Of a DNA stretch of 5,859 nucleotides, positions 1-5,255 are shown in pieces. Origin of the DNA: Candidatus Dormiibacterota bacterium (GTDB taxonomy: Bacteria; Chloroflexota; Dormibacteria; Dormibacterales; Dormibacteraceae); assembly GCA_003151665.1 (NCBI GenBank), contig PLYD01000189.1, forward strand, positions 1 to 5,859, in the 5' to 3' direction. The position numbers were made by a program, and so were the translations under genes. The first letter of the stretch is position 1. Each line of letters starts with the position of its first letter. The notes below the pieces were generated by a model, which did no database searches, was not told the origin of the DNA, and was given only the letters and a program-made list of their open reading frames with translations.

Positions 1-245
1 TGGCGGTCGCCTTCGGTCTCGATCTCGCTGCGGTCAGCTTCGCTGCCGGCACTCTCAGCCTGTTCACAAAACTCGCGGGGGGCGATTCTGACGCCCTGAC
101 TTTCGTCGCTGCAATGTTCGCGATCCTGGGCGTCCTCTACCTGGTGGTGGCCCGCCAGACAGTTGGGTACACGCTGGGCGAGGCAGTGCTCGACGTCCGA
201 TATCACCCACTACGCCGGCCCCGGTTTCGCCGGCTCGCTAAGTAA
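1..245 (+). CDS. C-terminal fragment of a membrane protein with an RDD-like ending (5' end outside window)
   Basis: The frame is open from the first base of the window to a TAA at 243-245, giving about 80 residues with no start. It shows two hydrophobic stretches: an Ala/Leu-rich one at the beginning and a clear transmembrane helix (AAMFAILGVLYLVVA). The helix is followed directly by RQTVGYTLGEAVLDVRY and a basic tail (RRPRFRRLAK). In RDD-family membrane proteins a helix is followed by a motif of the type GxTLGKxLLGLRV, and GYTLGEAVLDVRY is a plausible divergent version. The positive tail suggests a cytoplasmic C-terminus. What I see is an integral membrane protein end; the RDD assignment is inference from this one motif, and another polytopic family is possible. 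The gene ends 141 bases before the Nramp frame, so co-transcription is possible but not shown. Confidence 0.55.
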   Translation, partial: AVAFGLDLAAVSFAAGTLSLFTKLAGGDSDALTFVAAMFAILGVLYLVVARQTVGYTLGEAVLDVRYHPLRRPRFRRLAK

Positions 246-386
246 GGTGCGACGGGTTCAGTGGTGAAAGAGGCTGAGAGGGCCGCGGGAGCTAGGAAGT
301 GGTTCTCCGACTCCGTTGGGAGATGCGATCAAACCGCTGACTCAGCTGGATGACATGCGCGGGCACTAAACCCGAAAATAGGCTGG

Positions 387-1829
387 TTGGCACCCGAGCG
401 CGACATCGACGACCCGGCTCTCCAGCGCATGAAGCTCGGCCCGGATGTCGAGCCGACGGAAAGCGAGCTCCTCAAAGCGCCGCATGAGGGTGGTGAGGTG
501 GCGGCCACCGGCGGTCCGGCCGCCCCGGAGACCGGCGTTGGGGCCGCCAGGCGGATCGGCCCCAAGGCCTTCCTGCAGATCCTAGGGCCAGGCCTCATCA
601 CCGGGGCGAGTGACGACGACCCGAGCGGCATCGGCACCTACTCCCAGGCCGGCGCCCAGTTCGGTTTCAGCGTCCTCTGGACGGCACTGTTCACCTTCCC
701 GCTCATGCTGGCAATGCAGGAGCTCTGCGCGCGAATTGCGCTGCACACGGGTATCGGCCTCGGTCTAAGCCTTCGCCGCAAGTTCCCGACGTGGTTGGTC
801 GGCTTTTGCATTCTCGCTATGGTGGTCGCGAACACCATCAACATCGGCGCCGACCTCGGTGCGATCGCGGCCGGCGGCTCATTGCTGACGCGTGGGAGGA
901 TTGCCCCGATCTGGCTGGTGGTGCCCGCGGCGGCCCTCATCGTGGGGCTCCAACTCTTTGCCAGCTATCGAGTCATCTTCAACGCCTTCAAGTGGCTCAC
1001 GCTTGCGCTCTTCGCATATGTGATCACCGCATTCCTGGTCCATCCGCCGGCAGAGAAAGTGCTGATCGCCACCTTTGTTCCCCACCTGGAGTTCAACAAG
1101 GCCTTCATCACGATGCTGGTCGCGATCCTGGGCACGACCATCTCGCCGTACCTCTTCTTCTGGCAGGCGTCGTCTGAGGTTGACGAGATGAAGGCGGCTG
1201 GTCAGCAGACCGAGCGCTTACGCAAGAGAGTCACCCGATCTGAGCTGCGTGGCGCGCGGATCGATGTCTTCGTCGGGATGGCCTTCTCGCAGGTGGTGAT
1301 GTACGCGATCATCCTGGTCAGCGCCGCGACCTTCAACGCCCACGGCGTCACTGGTATTGCGACCGCCGACCAAGCGGCCAAAGCCCTCGAGCCTCTGGCT
1401 GGCTCCCTCGCATTCGTCCTTTTCGCGGCCGGGCTTATCGGCACGGGCCTCCTGGCGATCCCGGTACTTTCGGGTTCGGCAGCCTATGCCCTGGCCGAGT
1501 TCACGGGCCTCAAAGGGACGCTCGCCGAGAAACCCAAGTACCGGCCGACCTTTTAGGCGGTGATCGTTCTAGCGACCGTCGCGGGCGTCGCACTGAACCT
1601 GCTCCGCATCGACGTGATCAGCGCCCTCTTCTACACCGCGGTCATAAACGGAGTTGTCGCGCCGCCGCTGATGATCCTGATCGCGCTGCTCGGTTCTGAC
1701 AAGAAGGTCATGCAGAAGCGGGTTAGCGGTCGTGTCAGCGCCTCGCTGGTCTGGATCGCGACCATCGGCATGGCGATCGCGGCTCTGCTTTTGATCGTAA
1801 CCCTGATTCCGCACGGCCCGCTGAGCTGA
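387..1829 (+). pseudogene. Nramp (SLC11)-family divalent metal transporter, interrupted by an in-frame TAG
   Basis: One frame encodes a typical 11-helix Nramp protein, a proton-coupled importer of divalent metals in the inner membrane. After a hydrophilic N-terminus of about 60 residues comes TM1 with GPGLITGASDDDPSG (residues 68-81), then QAGAQFGFSVLW, and TM6 with GTTISPYLFFWQ (249-260). Canonical DPGN reads DPSG and canonical MPH reads SPY, as in a bacterial Nramp-like subgroup, so the metal specificity is uncertain. Codon 390 is TAG (1554-1556), exactly where relatives have Phe-Tyr-Gly/Ala-Val. The same frame then continues for 90 codons with TM9-TM11, including the typical SALFYTAVINGVVAPPLM, to TGA at 1827-1829. 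The start is unclear: TTG 387 is the longest option (weak AGG at 380-382), and ATG 429 is the next in-frame choice without a clear RBS. As written it yields a 389-residue protein lacking the last three helices, unless the TAG is read through, reinitiated past (GTG 1560), or a sequence error. Confidence 0.88.
1554..1556 (+). other. In-frame amber codon splitting the Nramp gene
   Basis: The frame is identical on both sides of this TAG, and Nramp homology continues straight through it (YRPTF, stop, AVIVLATVAGVALNLL). The change is therefore a substitution, not an indel. Relatives usually have Tyr at this point, and TAC or TAT to TAG is a single-base change. A GTG at 1560-1562 in the same frame, with AGG at 1555-1557 just before it, could allow reinitiation of an 89-residue TM9-TM11 piece. 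Confidence 0.9.
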
Positions 1830-1840
1830 CCCATCAATGA

Positions 1841-1854
1841 CTGCTTCCGAGCAG
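1841..1854 (+). terminator. Short hairpin with UCCG tetraloop just after the Nramp stop
   Basis: CTGCT-TCCG-AGCAG is a perfect 5-bp stem with a TCCG loop (UNCG class), starting 11 bases after the TGA at 1827-1829. No T-run follows, so it is at best a weak terminator or an mRNA 3'-end stabiliser. The position relative to the stop codon is the main argument. Confidence 0.35.
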
Positions 1855-2001
1855 ACCGACGCCGACTGTCTAGGTACGAGTCCAGGTACTCAAGAACAAG
1901 CCATAACAACGTCAGCAATAGCCTGGCCACCTGTCATCTAAAGCGGTCTTATACCGGATACGCCAAGGCGAGCCTGCTCCAAGGTTCGTCTGAGCGCGAA
2001 T

Positions 2002-2023
2002 CCGGCGAGGCTCAGGTCGCCGG
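2002..2023. repeat. Inverted repeat / hairpin CCGGCGA-N8-TCGCCGG
   Basis: A perfect 7-bp GC-rich inverted repeat with an 8-base spacer lies about 110 bases upstream of the gene at 2133. It has no T-tract, so it is not a classic intrinsic terminator. It could be an operator for a dimeric regulator or an RNA hairpin, and the sequence alone does not decide between them. Confidence 0.4.
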
Positions 2024-2132
2024 TCCTTAAGCCTGGTCCGAATGGAGTCAGGCGGAAGAGACAGTCTTTCGACGGTACCCCCCTGCATTGTTGCTGAACT
2101 TCTTACGTTCGACCCTGTACAAAAGCGTCGGC

Positions 2133-2483
2133 ATGGCAGAGATTCTTTCCAAGCGGGAGCGACCAGACGTTGACGCGGCCGAACGCGGCGGTGACTGGAG
2201 CAAGCGTATGGATGGCGAAGGAGTCCCTGACGAGGCCACCATGAAGCAAGCGCTCTATTGGAGGGAGATCTACGCCGAGATCTACGCCATGGAGGAAAAG
2301 GTGCTGGCCCGTGTCCGGCAGCTGATGAAGGCGCAGTGTGAGGTGGCTCGGCACGAAGTCCAGCTCACGAACGTACCAGTCGTAGAGGCCCAGGCCGAGC
2401 GCTTCCGCCAACGCCTCGGCTACTGGGAGACACGCGTGAAGCACCTCAGCGAAGTCTCAGGACCGAAACCTCAGCCCCTTTAG
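2133..2483 (+). CDS. Small helical protein of unknown function, paralogue A (116 aa)
   Basis: I do not recognise the family. The protein is hydrophilic and helix-rich, with no signal peptide or TM segment. The N-terminal 30 residues are variable and charged. A conserved block follows: DEATMKQALYWREIYAEIYAMEEKVLARVRQL, residues 33-64 (given here as motif DEAT, then LY, YAEI, ME, RVRQL). The C-terminal helix contains QRLGYWETRV. The protein at 2637-3017 shares this architecture, with about 40% identity by hand over 73 positions and no gap after the repeat. I chose ATG 2133 over the upstream TTG at 2088 because it places DEAT at residue 33, matching residue 34 in the paralogue, although no good RBS precedes it. 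A 12-bp tandem repeat lies at 2265-2288. It converges on its paralogue. The helical heptad-like pattern would suit a dimer or a coiled-coil adaptor, but that is only inference. Confidence 0.78.
   Translation: MAEILSKRERPDVDAAERGGDWSKRMDGEGVPDEATMKQALYWREIYAEIYAMEEKVLARVRQLMKAQCEVARHEVQLTNVPVVEAQAERFRQRLGYWETRVKHLSEVSGPKPQPL
2265..2288 (+). repeat. Two perfect in-frame copies of a 12-bp unit (GAGATCTACGCC)
   Basis: The unit encodes Glu-Ile-Tyr-Ala, and the two copies are identical at every base. The repeat sits immediately before the conserved Met-(Glu/Asp)-Glu of paralogue A. The matching site in paralogue B (2847-2870) also carries a 12-bp tandem duplication, of a related but different sequence. 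Confidence 0.95.
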
Positions 2484-2578
2484 CTCTGTCTGGCCGCAAC
2501 GGGGTCAGGCGAAAAGGGCGGTCGTTGCTCATGAAAATGCCTTTGATCAGCGGCCGTTGTCGGGTGTGGTAGGTGGAT

Positions 2579-2598
2579 CGAGTCGTCCTCGCGTTTTT
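2579..2598 (+). terminator. Weak intrinsic terminator candidate between convergent genes
   Basis: CGAG-N5-CTCG forms a 4-bp stem followed two bases later by a run of five T. It lies about 95 bases beyond the stop at 2483, in the convergent intergenic space where a terminator for the plus-strand gene would be expected. The stem is short, so confidence is low. Confidence 0.3.
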
Positions 2599-2636
2599 GA
2601 TCGAACTCGGCCCGTCAAGCCATCGGTCGCAACTGG

Positions 2637-3017
2637 TCAGGCCTTGGAGGCCGGCCGCGATGCAGAAGGTGACAATTGCCCCTTGAGCAAGGAACGCAGC
2701 CGGGCATTCCAATAGGCGATGCGTTGGCCGACCTTTTCCAACTCAGCGAGGACAAGCGTCATGTTGTACTGGCTGCCCTCACGGTCGCTCTCATCTGACT
2801 GCGAGCCAACGAGTTGCCGAATGCGTTTGATAATCGTCTCATCCATGGCCAGGATCTCGGCCAGGATCTCGGCATAGAGCCGGACCATGTAGAGAACTTG
2901 CGTCAGCGTGGCCTCGTCTCGGACATGCTCCGCGCTTATCGGTTGAGTCGAAACGCTAGACCGACCGGCAGTGTCGGCCTTAGTTTGGCTGTGCTGAATT
3001 GGGATGATCCGCGCCAT
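2637..3017 (-). CDS. Small helical protein of unknown function, paralogue B (126 aa)
   Basis: This is the second member of the unrecognised family seen at 2133-2483, on the opposite strand and convergent with it. Shared landmarks in order are DEAT at 34, LY, a YAEIL repeat zone, AMDE, a KRIRQL segment, and QRIAYWNARL near residues 102-111. Between LY and the Met-acidic pair it has 14 residues where paralogue A has 10. The extra AEIL unit comes from a 12-bp tandem duplication. The Ser/Lys-rich tail (SPSASRPASKA) is extra. The ATG at 3017 is supported by AAGGA about 5 bases upstream on the minus strand, a better RBS than paralogue A has. There is no TM segment or signal peptide. It diverges from the csbD-like gene at 3219, so 3018-3218 probably contains both promoters, and a link to stress control is possible but unproven. 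Confidence 0.82.
   Translation of the reverse strand: MARIIPIQHSQTKADTAGRSSVSTQPISAEHVRDEATLTQVLYMVRLYAEILAEILAMDETIIKRIRQLVGSQSDESDREGSQYNMTLVLAELEKVGQRIAYWNARLRSLLKGQLSPSASRPASKA
2847..2870 (-). repeat. Two perfect copies of a 12-bp unit (plus strand GGCCAGGATCTC) plus a 3-bp partial third
   Basis: On the coding strand this gives repeated Glu-Ile-Leu-Ala within paralogue B, adjacent to the conserved Met-Asp-Glu. The partial third copy (GGC) extends to 2873. The unit differs from that of paralogue A, but the period, reading phase and protein position are the same. Confidence 0.93.
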
Positions 3018-3218
3018 TGCTTCCTTATTACCGGCTCGGGCGTAATAGTGTCAGCAACTAACTCGGAGGTCTCAACTCAGACGACGACCCCGCAGGTGAA
3101 AAGTTCGGTGCGCCAGCAATTGGAGAAAGTTGCTGATTTTCTTTCGCTTGGGGCTGTAGAACGACATCGTAGAACTGGGTCACGCTGGCGTTACAGACTC
3201 ACTCACAAGGAGGTCTTC
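3018..3218. promoter_or_regulatory. Divergent intergenic region between paralogue B and csbD-like gene
   Basis: A gene leaves this region on each side, so it should hold two promoters. An alternative-sigma-like candidate for the rightward gene is GTAG at 3156-3159 and GGGTCA at 3177-3182, ending 36 bases before the ATG. It loosely resembles the GTTT...GGGTA pattern of SigB-type promoters that control csbD in Bacillus. The match is poor, and the promoter call is inference from position. Confidence 0.25.
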
Positions 3219-3374
3219 ATGAAAGACCAGGTTCGTGGCAAGGCGGAAGAGATCAAGGGCAAGGTCACTGGCGACCGCGGCTTGGAGACAAAGGGCAAGG
3301 CGAGGCAGGCGGTGGGGAACCTCAAGCGCACCGTCCGCGACGTGAAAGGGGATGTACATAAGGGAGCCCGCTAA
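3219..3374 (+). CDS. CsbD-like small stress protein (51 aa)
   Basis: This short, highly charged, soluble protein begins MKDQVRGKAEEIKGKVTGD, followed by ETKGKARQAVGNLKRTVRDVKGD. The VxGKxEEIKGKVTGD and KGKxxQxxGxxK patterns are the hallmark of the CsbD family, small helical proteins often induced in general stress (sigma-B regulated in Bacillus). Their biochemical role is not established. The length fits the family, which usually has 50-70 residues. The start is clear: AAGGAGG at 3207-3213 sits 5 bases before the ATG. The frame stays open far upstream, but that part is antisense to paralogue B and not a real N-terminus. The next mini-gene starts 56 bases after its stop, probably in the same transcript. 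Confidence 0.93.
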   Translation: MKDQVRGKAEEIKGKVTGDRGLETKGKARQAVGNLKRTVRDVKGDVHKGAR

Positions 3375-3430
3375 TCTCATCTCGGTCATACCCGAAAGGG
3401 GGCTTCATTGAACAGAGGAGGTAACCAAGA

Positions 3431-3583
3431 ATGATTCATTTGCTCATCGTCGCTGCGGTGATCCTTTTCGTGCTGTGGCTGTTGTTCCACGCGGCAGGCG
3501 CGCTGGTCAATCTGCTCTGGATCGTCATCGTCATCCTGGCCGTCATCTGGCTCGTCGGTCTGGTCCGAAGCCGCAGGACCTAG
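3431..3583 (+). CDS. Tiny hydrophobic membrane protein (50 aa), stress-associated type
   Basis: ATG at 3431 is preceded by AGAGGAGGT at 3414-3422, an excellent RBS with 8-base spacing. The protein is almost entirely hydrophobic, with helices at about residues 3-19 (LLIVAAVILFVLWLLF) and 26-45 (LVNLLWIVIVILAVIWLVGL), a short AAGA turn and a basic tail VRSRRT. This fits a hairpin of two TM helices with the tail in the cytoplasm. Small two-helix proteins annotated only as 'hydrophobic protein' or lmo0937-type are common beside csbD genes in Gram-positive bacteria. The resemblance is in size, pattern and context, and no function is known. It likely forms an operon with the csbD-like gene upstream. 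It ends in TAG at 3581-3583, with a second TAG next to it. Confidence 0.85.
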   Translation: MIHLLIVAAVILFVLWLLFHAAGALVNLLWIVIVILAVIWLVGLVRSRRT

Positions 3584-3659
3584 TAGCGCAGGACGTAATT
3601 GAAGGTCTAGGTTTACTGCTTTTGTTATGGCCGATCGGCGACGGTAATCCTGTCAGACG

Positions 3660-3689
3660 GAAGGGGTGCCGTCGCAAGACCGCCCCTTC
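3660..3689 (+). terminator. Hairpin, possible terminator or mRNA processing site downstream of the mini-gene pair
   Basis: GAAGGGGTG pairs with CGCCCCTTC (9 bp, one G-T wobble) around a 12-base loop. It is followed by GGTTTGG, so the T-run is only three bases. It lies 76 bases after the stop of the hydrophobic gene and 25 bases before the strong RBS at 3714, so it may separate the two units or attenuate read-through. Confidence 0.45.
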
Positions 3690-3724
3690 GGTTTGGCCTA
3701 GCGATCTCTTTCCGGAGGAAAATC

Positions 3725-3914
3725 ATGAAATGCGATATAATGCAGTCAGGACGTCGAGAACTCAGAAGAGCTTCAGAAGCACAAGGAGCTTGCACACCCA
3801 GCGGGCGTGAGTGACAAGTCCGATAAGCCCATGGACAACCTCGAGCAGCCCGATGTTTCGGAGGATACCCCGGAAGAGGCCCCGGCCATCGAAAACCCCG
3901 TGCCGATTCACTAG
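3725..3914 (+). pseudogene. Frameshifted small acidic protein gene (about 60 residues if repaired)
   Basis: A strong RBS (CCGGAGGA, GGAGG at 3714-3718) sits 6 bases before ATG 3725, but that frame ends after 29 codons at TGA 3812-3814. The reading frame that looks coding is a different one, open from 3741 to TAG 3912-3914. It has GC-rich third positions and an acidic, Pro-rich product: DVENSEELQKHKEL, then SDKSDKPMDNLEQPDVSEDT and PEEAPAIENPVPIH. That frame has no start codon near an RBS; its first candidates are GTG 3807 and ATG 3831. Removing one base near 3749-3750 (GG before ACGTC) would join ATG 3725 to it. I infer a single-base insertion, a sequencing error or programmed shifting. I recognise no family; the product would be a disordered, soluble acidic peptide. 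Confidence 0.5.
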
Positions 3915-4073
3915 CCCGAAGGTCGAAACCGACTGGAAATCGGGGCTTTATGGCGTCTATCGCAACCGAGATACGGCTATGAGGACGTTGAAGCCCCGCT
4001 ACATGAGGCCGAATCCGTAATAGGGTCGATCAACTGGTTCCTACTTTGGCTCTCTGAGAAAGGGCCCGACTAG
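3915..4073 (+). pseudogene. Possible degraded small reading frame after the acidic gene
   Basis: Two frames look partly coding here. Frame 1 gives KVETDWKSGLYGVYRNR at 3919-3969. Frame 0 then gives YGYEDVEAPLHEAES and VIGSINWFLLWLSEKGPD up to TAG 4071-4073. A one-base shift near 3970 would connect them into a protein ending in a short hydrophobic helix. There is no start codon with an RBS and no recognised family, so this may be chance. It is recorded because the adjacent upstream gene also seems frameshifted. Confidence 0.2.
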
Positions 4074-4109
4074 GACCCACGGCAGCCTGCGACCGCCTTG
4101 CGCCGCCTT

Positions 4110-4568
4110 CTACCACTCAAGGGGGACGCCAAGATAGTCGGCTAACTTTTGCAACCCGTCCCGGCCCCAGAACAACCCGGACGTGCTTGACAAGGTTGAA
4201 CCGTCGGATCGGAGAAACAGAGTGCGTCGGGTCCAAGGAGAGTGGGTAGCCCGGATAAGGGCGACGTCTTGACGGTTGAAGATGTTTCGGCGCGCGGCCA
4301 AAGGGGTCAGATTCGGCCCAAGCGTAATGGTTGAGTCATCCACCCGAATGTAAGCACGCCGAATCAACACTGCGGCGCCAATCATGCCCACGCCGAAAGC
4401 ACCAACGAACCACGCATCGCCTAGCCCTCGATGCGCCAGGTTCTCGTAGGCGCTTGACAGGAACGCACCGGCAACCGAAAGACAAATGATCGGGCTAACC
4501 CAAAAATTGAAGCGACTCGGTTTAATGGTCACAGTCCGAGAAGCGTATCTCGGCGATTTGAACTGCAT
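4110..4568 (-). CDS. Two-TM membrane protein with a PH-like cytoplasmic domain (152 aa)
   Basis: Two predicted membrane helices (about residues 22-41, FWVSPIICLSVAGAFLSSAY, and 52-69, AWFVGAFGVGMIGAAVLI) form a hairpin. They are followed by a basic RRAY step and a beta-rich C-terminal domain: YIRVDDSTITLG, then AARRNIFNRQDVALIRATH, RTLFLRSDGSTLSS, and a terminal amphipathic helix GRDGLQKLADYLGVPLEW. This order, with a final helix of the type 'xxLxxLAxxLGxPL', is the layout of bacterial PH-like (bPH) membrane proteins common in Actinobacteria. Their function is generally unknown. ATG 4568 fits the protein layout but has no strong RBS. By eye the gene is less GC-rich than its neighbours, which could mean separate origin. 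It lies 136 bases downstream of the split-barrel gene on the same strand, with a hairpin between them. Confidence 0.75.
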   Translation of the reverse strand: MQFKSPRYASRTVTIKPSRFNFWVSPIICLSVAGAFLSSAYENLAHRGLGDAWFVGAFGVGMIGAAVLIRRAYIRVDDSTITLGPNLTPLAARRNIFNRQDVALIRATHSPWTRRTLFLRSDGSTLSSTSGLFWGRDGLQKLADYLGVPLEW

Positions 4569-4675
4569 CTACGTAGCGCCCAGCTAACCGGCAGCTACCA
4601 CATAACACCGGCTGCAGCGCTCGTCGGAACCGAGTTTCCGGAGATCGTAGGCGCAGCCCGCAGGGTGCCTTGGGA

Positions 4676-4691
4676 CGCGGTCGGAACCGCG
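4676..4691 (-). terminator. Perfect 6-bp hairpin with UCCG loop after the split-barrel gene
   Basis: Read on the minus strand, CGCGGT-TCCG-ACCGCG begins 13 bases after the stop codon of the 4705-5133 gene. The loop belongs to the stable UNCG class. No T-run follows, so it may be a weak terminator or 3'-end protector. It resembles the hairpin at 1841-1854 in loop sequence and in distance from the stop. Confidence 0.45.
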
Positions 4692-4704
4692 CGCTGCTAG
4701 CGGC

Positions 4705-5133
4705 TCACGAAGCGGCTGGGATCAGCTCGAAAGTCGCCTGTTCGCTGGGTCTGGGGGAATCGTCGGGCTTCGGTGCAGCAAATCGTGTGCCGTACTTGGT
4801 GCCGTAAAGCTCGAAAATCGTGCGGGCTTCGGCCGGGTCGGTTACGTGCCGCGACTTGACCTTGACGTCGATGCCTCCGAGATGCACGATCCCCTCGCCC
4901 CGCGCAACCAGGTTTTGCGGCCAGTGGCGAGCCATGCCCTGGCCCGACAAGATGAATAAGCGCTCACCATCAGTCACGACGAGGATTGTGACGTCGGAGG
5001 GTTTGCCGGTCTTGCGGCCATACGTCGTGAAGGTGATCTCTCGCTCACTGGCGGCCGCATCGATCACGTCATGAGAAAAGGCGCCCACCTTCACTCCAAT
5101 CGGCCGCGGTCCGCGGCGATTCCATCGAGGCAT
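4705..5133 (-). CDS. DUF385-type split-barrel protein, putative deazaflavin (F420)/FMN-dependent oxidoreductase (142 aa)
   Basis: The core matches the nitroreductase/DUF385 split-barrel family, which binds F420 or FMN and reduces varied substrates in the cytoplasm. ITFTTYGRKTGKPSDV (33-48) corresponds to the family's TxGRxSGxxR-type opening. Next come ILVVTDGERLFILSGQG (50-66) and the typical HWPQNLVARGEG (70-81; compare W-x-x-N-L), and then DPAEARTIFELYGTKYG (99-115). The length is normal to slightly short. The start is uncertain. ATG 5133 has no RBS and is preceded by a hairpin (5136-5153), whereas GTG at 5088 has GGAG 5 bases upstream and would remove a basic, unconserved N-terminus. The gene diverges from the membrane protein at 5332. 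F420 use is inference from family habit, because no cofactor gene is in the window. Confidence 0.85.
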   Translation of the reverse strand: MPRWNRRGPRPIGVKVGAFSHDVIDAAASEREITFTTYGRKTGKPSDVTILVVTDGERLFILSGQGMARHWPQNLVARGEGIVHLGGIDVKVKSRHVTDPAEARTIFELYGTKYGTRFAAPKPDDSPRPSEQATFELIPAAS

Positions 5134-5135
5134 TG

Positions 5136-5153
5136 CCGACAGCGGCTCGTCGG
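5136..5153. repeat. Inverted repeat CCGAC-N8-GTCGG next to the split-barrel start
   Basis: A perfect 5-bp inverted repeat ends two bases upstream of ATG 5133 on the minus strand. It occupies the position where an RBS should be. It may be an operator, or it may show that the annotated ATG is not the true start. Confidence 0.3.
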
Positions 5154-5179
5154 ACTGCTTGACGAACTAACCCTCTCAT

Positions 5180-5192
5180 CCCGGCATCCGGG
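5180..5192. repeat. Small inverted repeat CCCGG-CAT-CCGGG in the divergent intergenic region
   Basis: This perfect 5-bp stem with a 3-base loop lies between the divergent genes at 5133 and 5332. It is short and GC-rich, so chance is possible; an operator role is inference from position only. Confidence 0.25.
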
Positions 5193-5255
5193 TTATCTGC
5201 TGATTCCGTGAGGCGAATCGTCGCGTCCATCAAAATGGGGGCCGGGGAAGAGTGC

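Larger units (their letters stand above)
1830..2132. other. Non-coding gap of about 300 bases between the Nramp gene and the first paralogue
   Basis: No frame here looks coding. It holds the two hairpins listed separately (1841-1854 and 2002-2023) and a short direct repeat of AGGTAC around 1872-1890. I looked for tRNA arms, metal riboswitch cores and a well-spaced -35/-10 pair and found none convincing. It must presumably contain the promoter of the gene starting at 2133. Confidence 0.5.

Noticed and set aside
246..386. Possible metal riboswitch upstream of the Nramp gene
   Set aside because: No recognisable yybP-ykoY or M-box core or terminator/anti-terminator pair is visible. A 29-codon GTG frame at 263 has no supporting features.
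1860..2010. Possible tRNA T-arm (GGTACGAGTCC, GGTTCGTC)
   Set aside because: The flanks do not form 5-bp T-stems, and no acceptor, D or anticodon arms can be built.
2492..2642. Imperfect direct repeats (about 18 bases, CGCAAC and GGTCAGGC shared) at 2492-2510 and 2625-2642
   Set aside because: They contain mismatches and a gap, and nothing between or around them suggests an attachment site or mobile element.
2446..2712. Minus-strand 88-residue frame in the convergent space
   Set aside because: It overlaps the ends of both paralogues, has no recognisable domain, and its inner ATG product is only 28 basic residues.
2814..3218. Long upstream extension of the csbD-like frame
   Set aside because: It is antisense to paralogue B, has no family features, and the strong RBS at 3207-3213 marks the true ATG at 3219.
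3475..3810. 111-residue plus-strand frame overlapping the hydrophobic mini-gene
   Set aside because: It is rich in Arg and low-complexity, starts inside a better-supported gene, has no RBS, and runs through the 3660-3689 hairpin.
3811..4020. 69-residue plus-strand frame starting with GTG
   Set aside because: Its first half is the shadow of the acidic frame (Ser/Pro/Arg-rich product) and it lacks an RBS. Only its later part is noted, as a possible broken frame.
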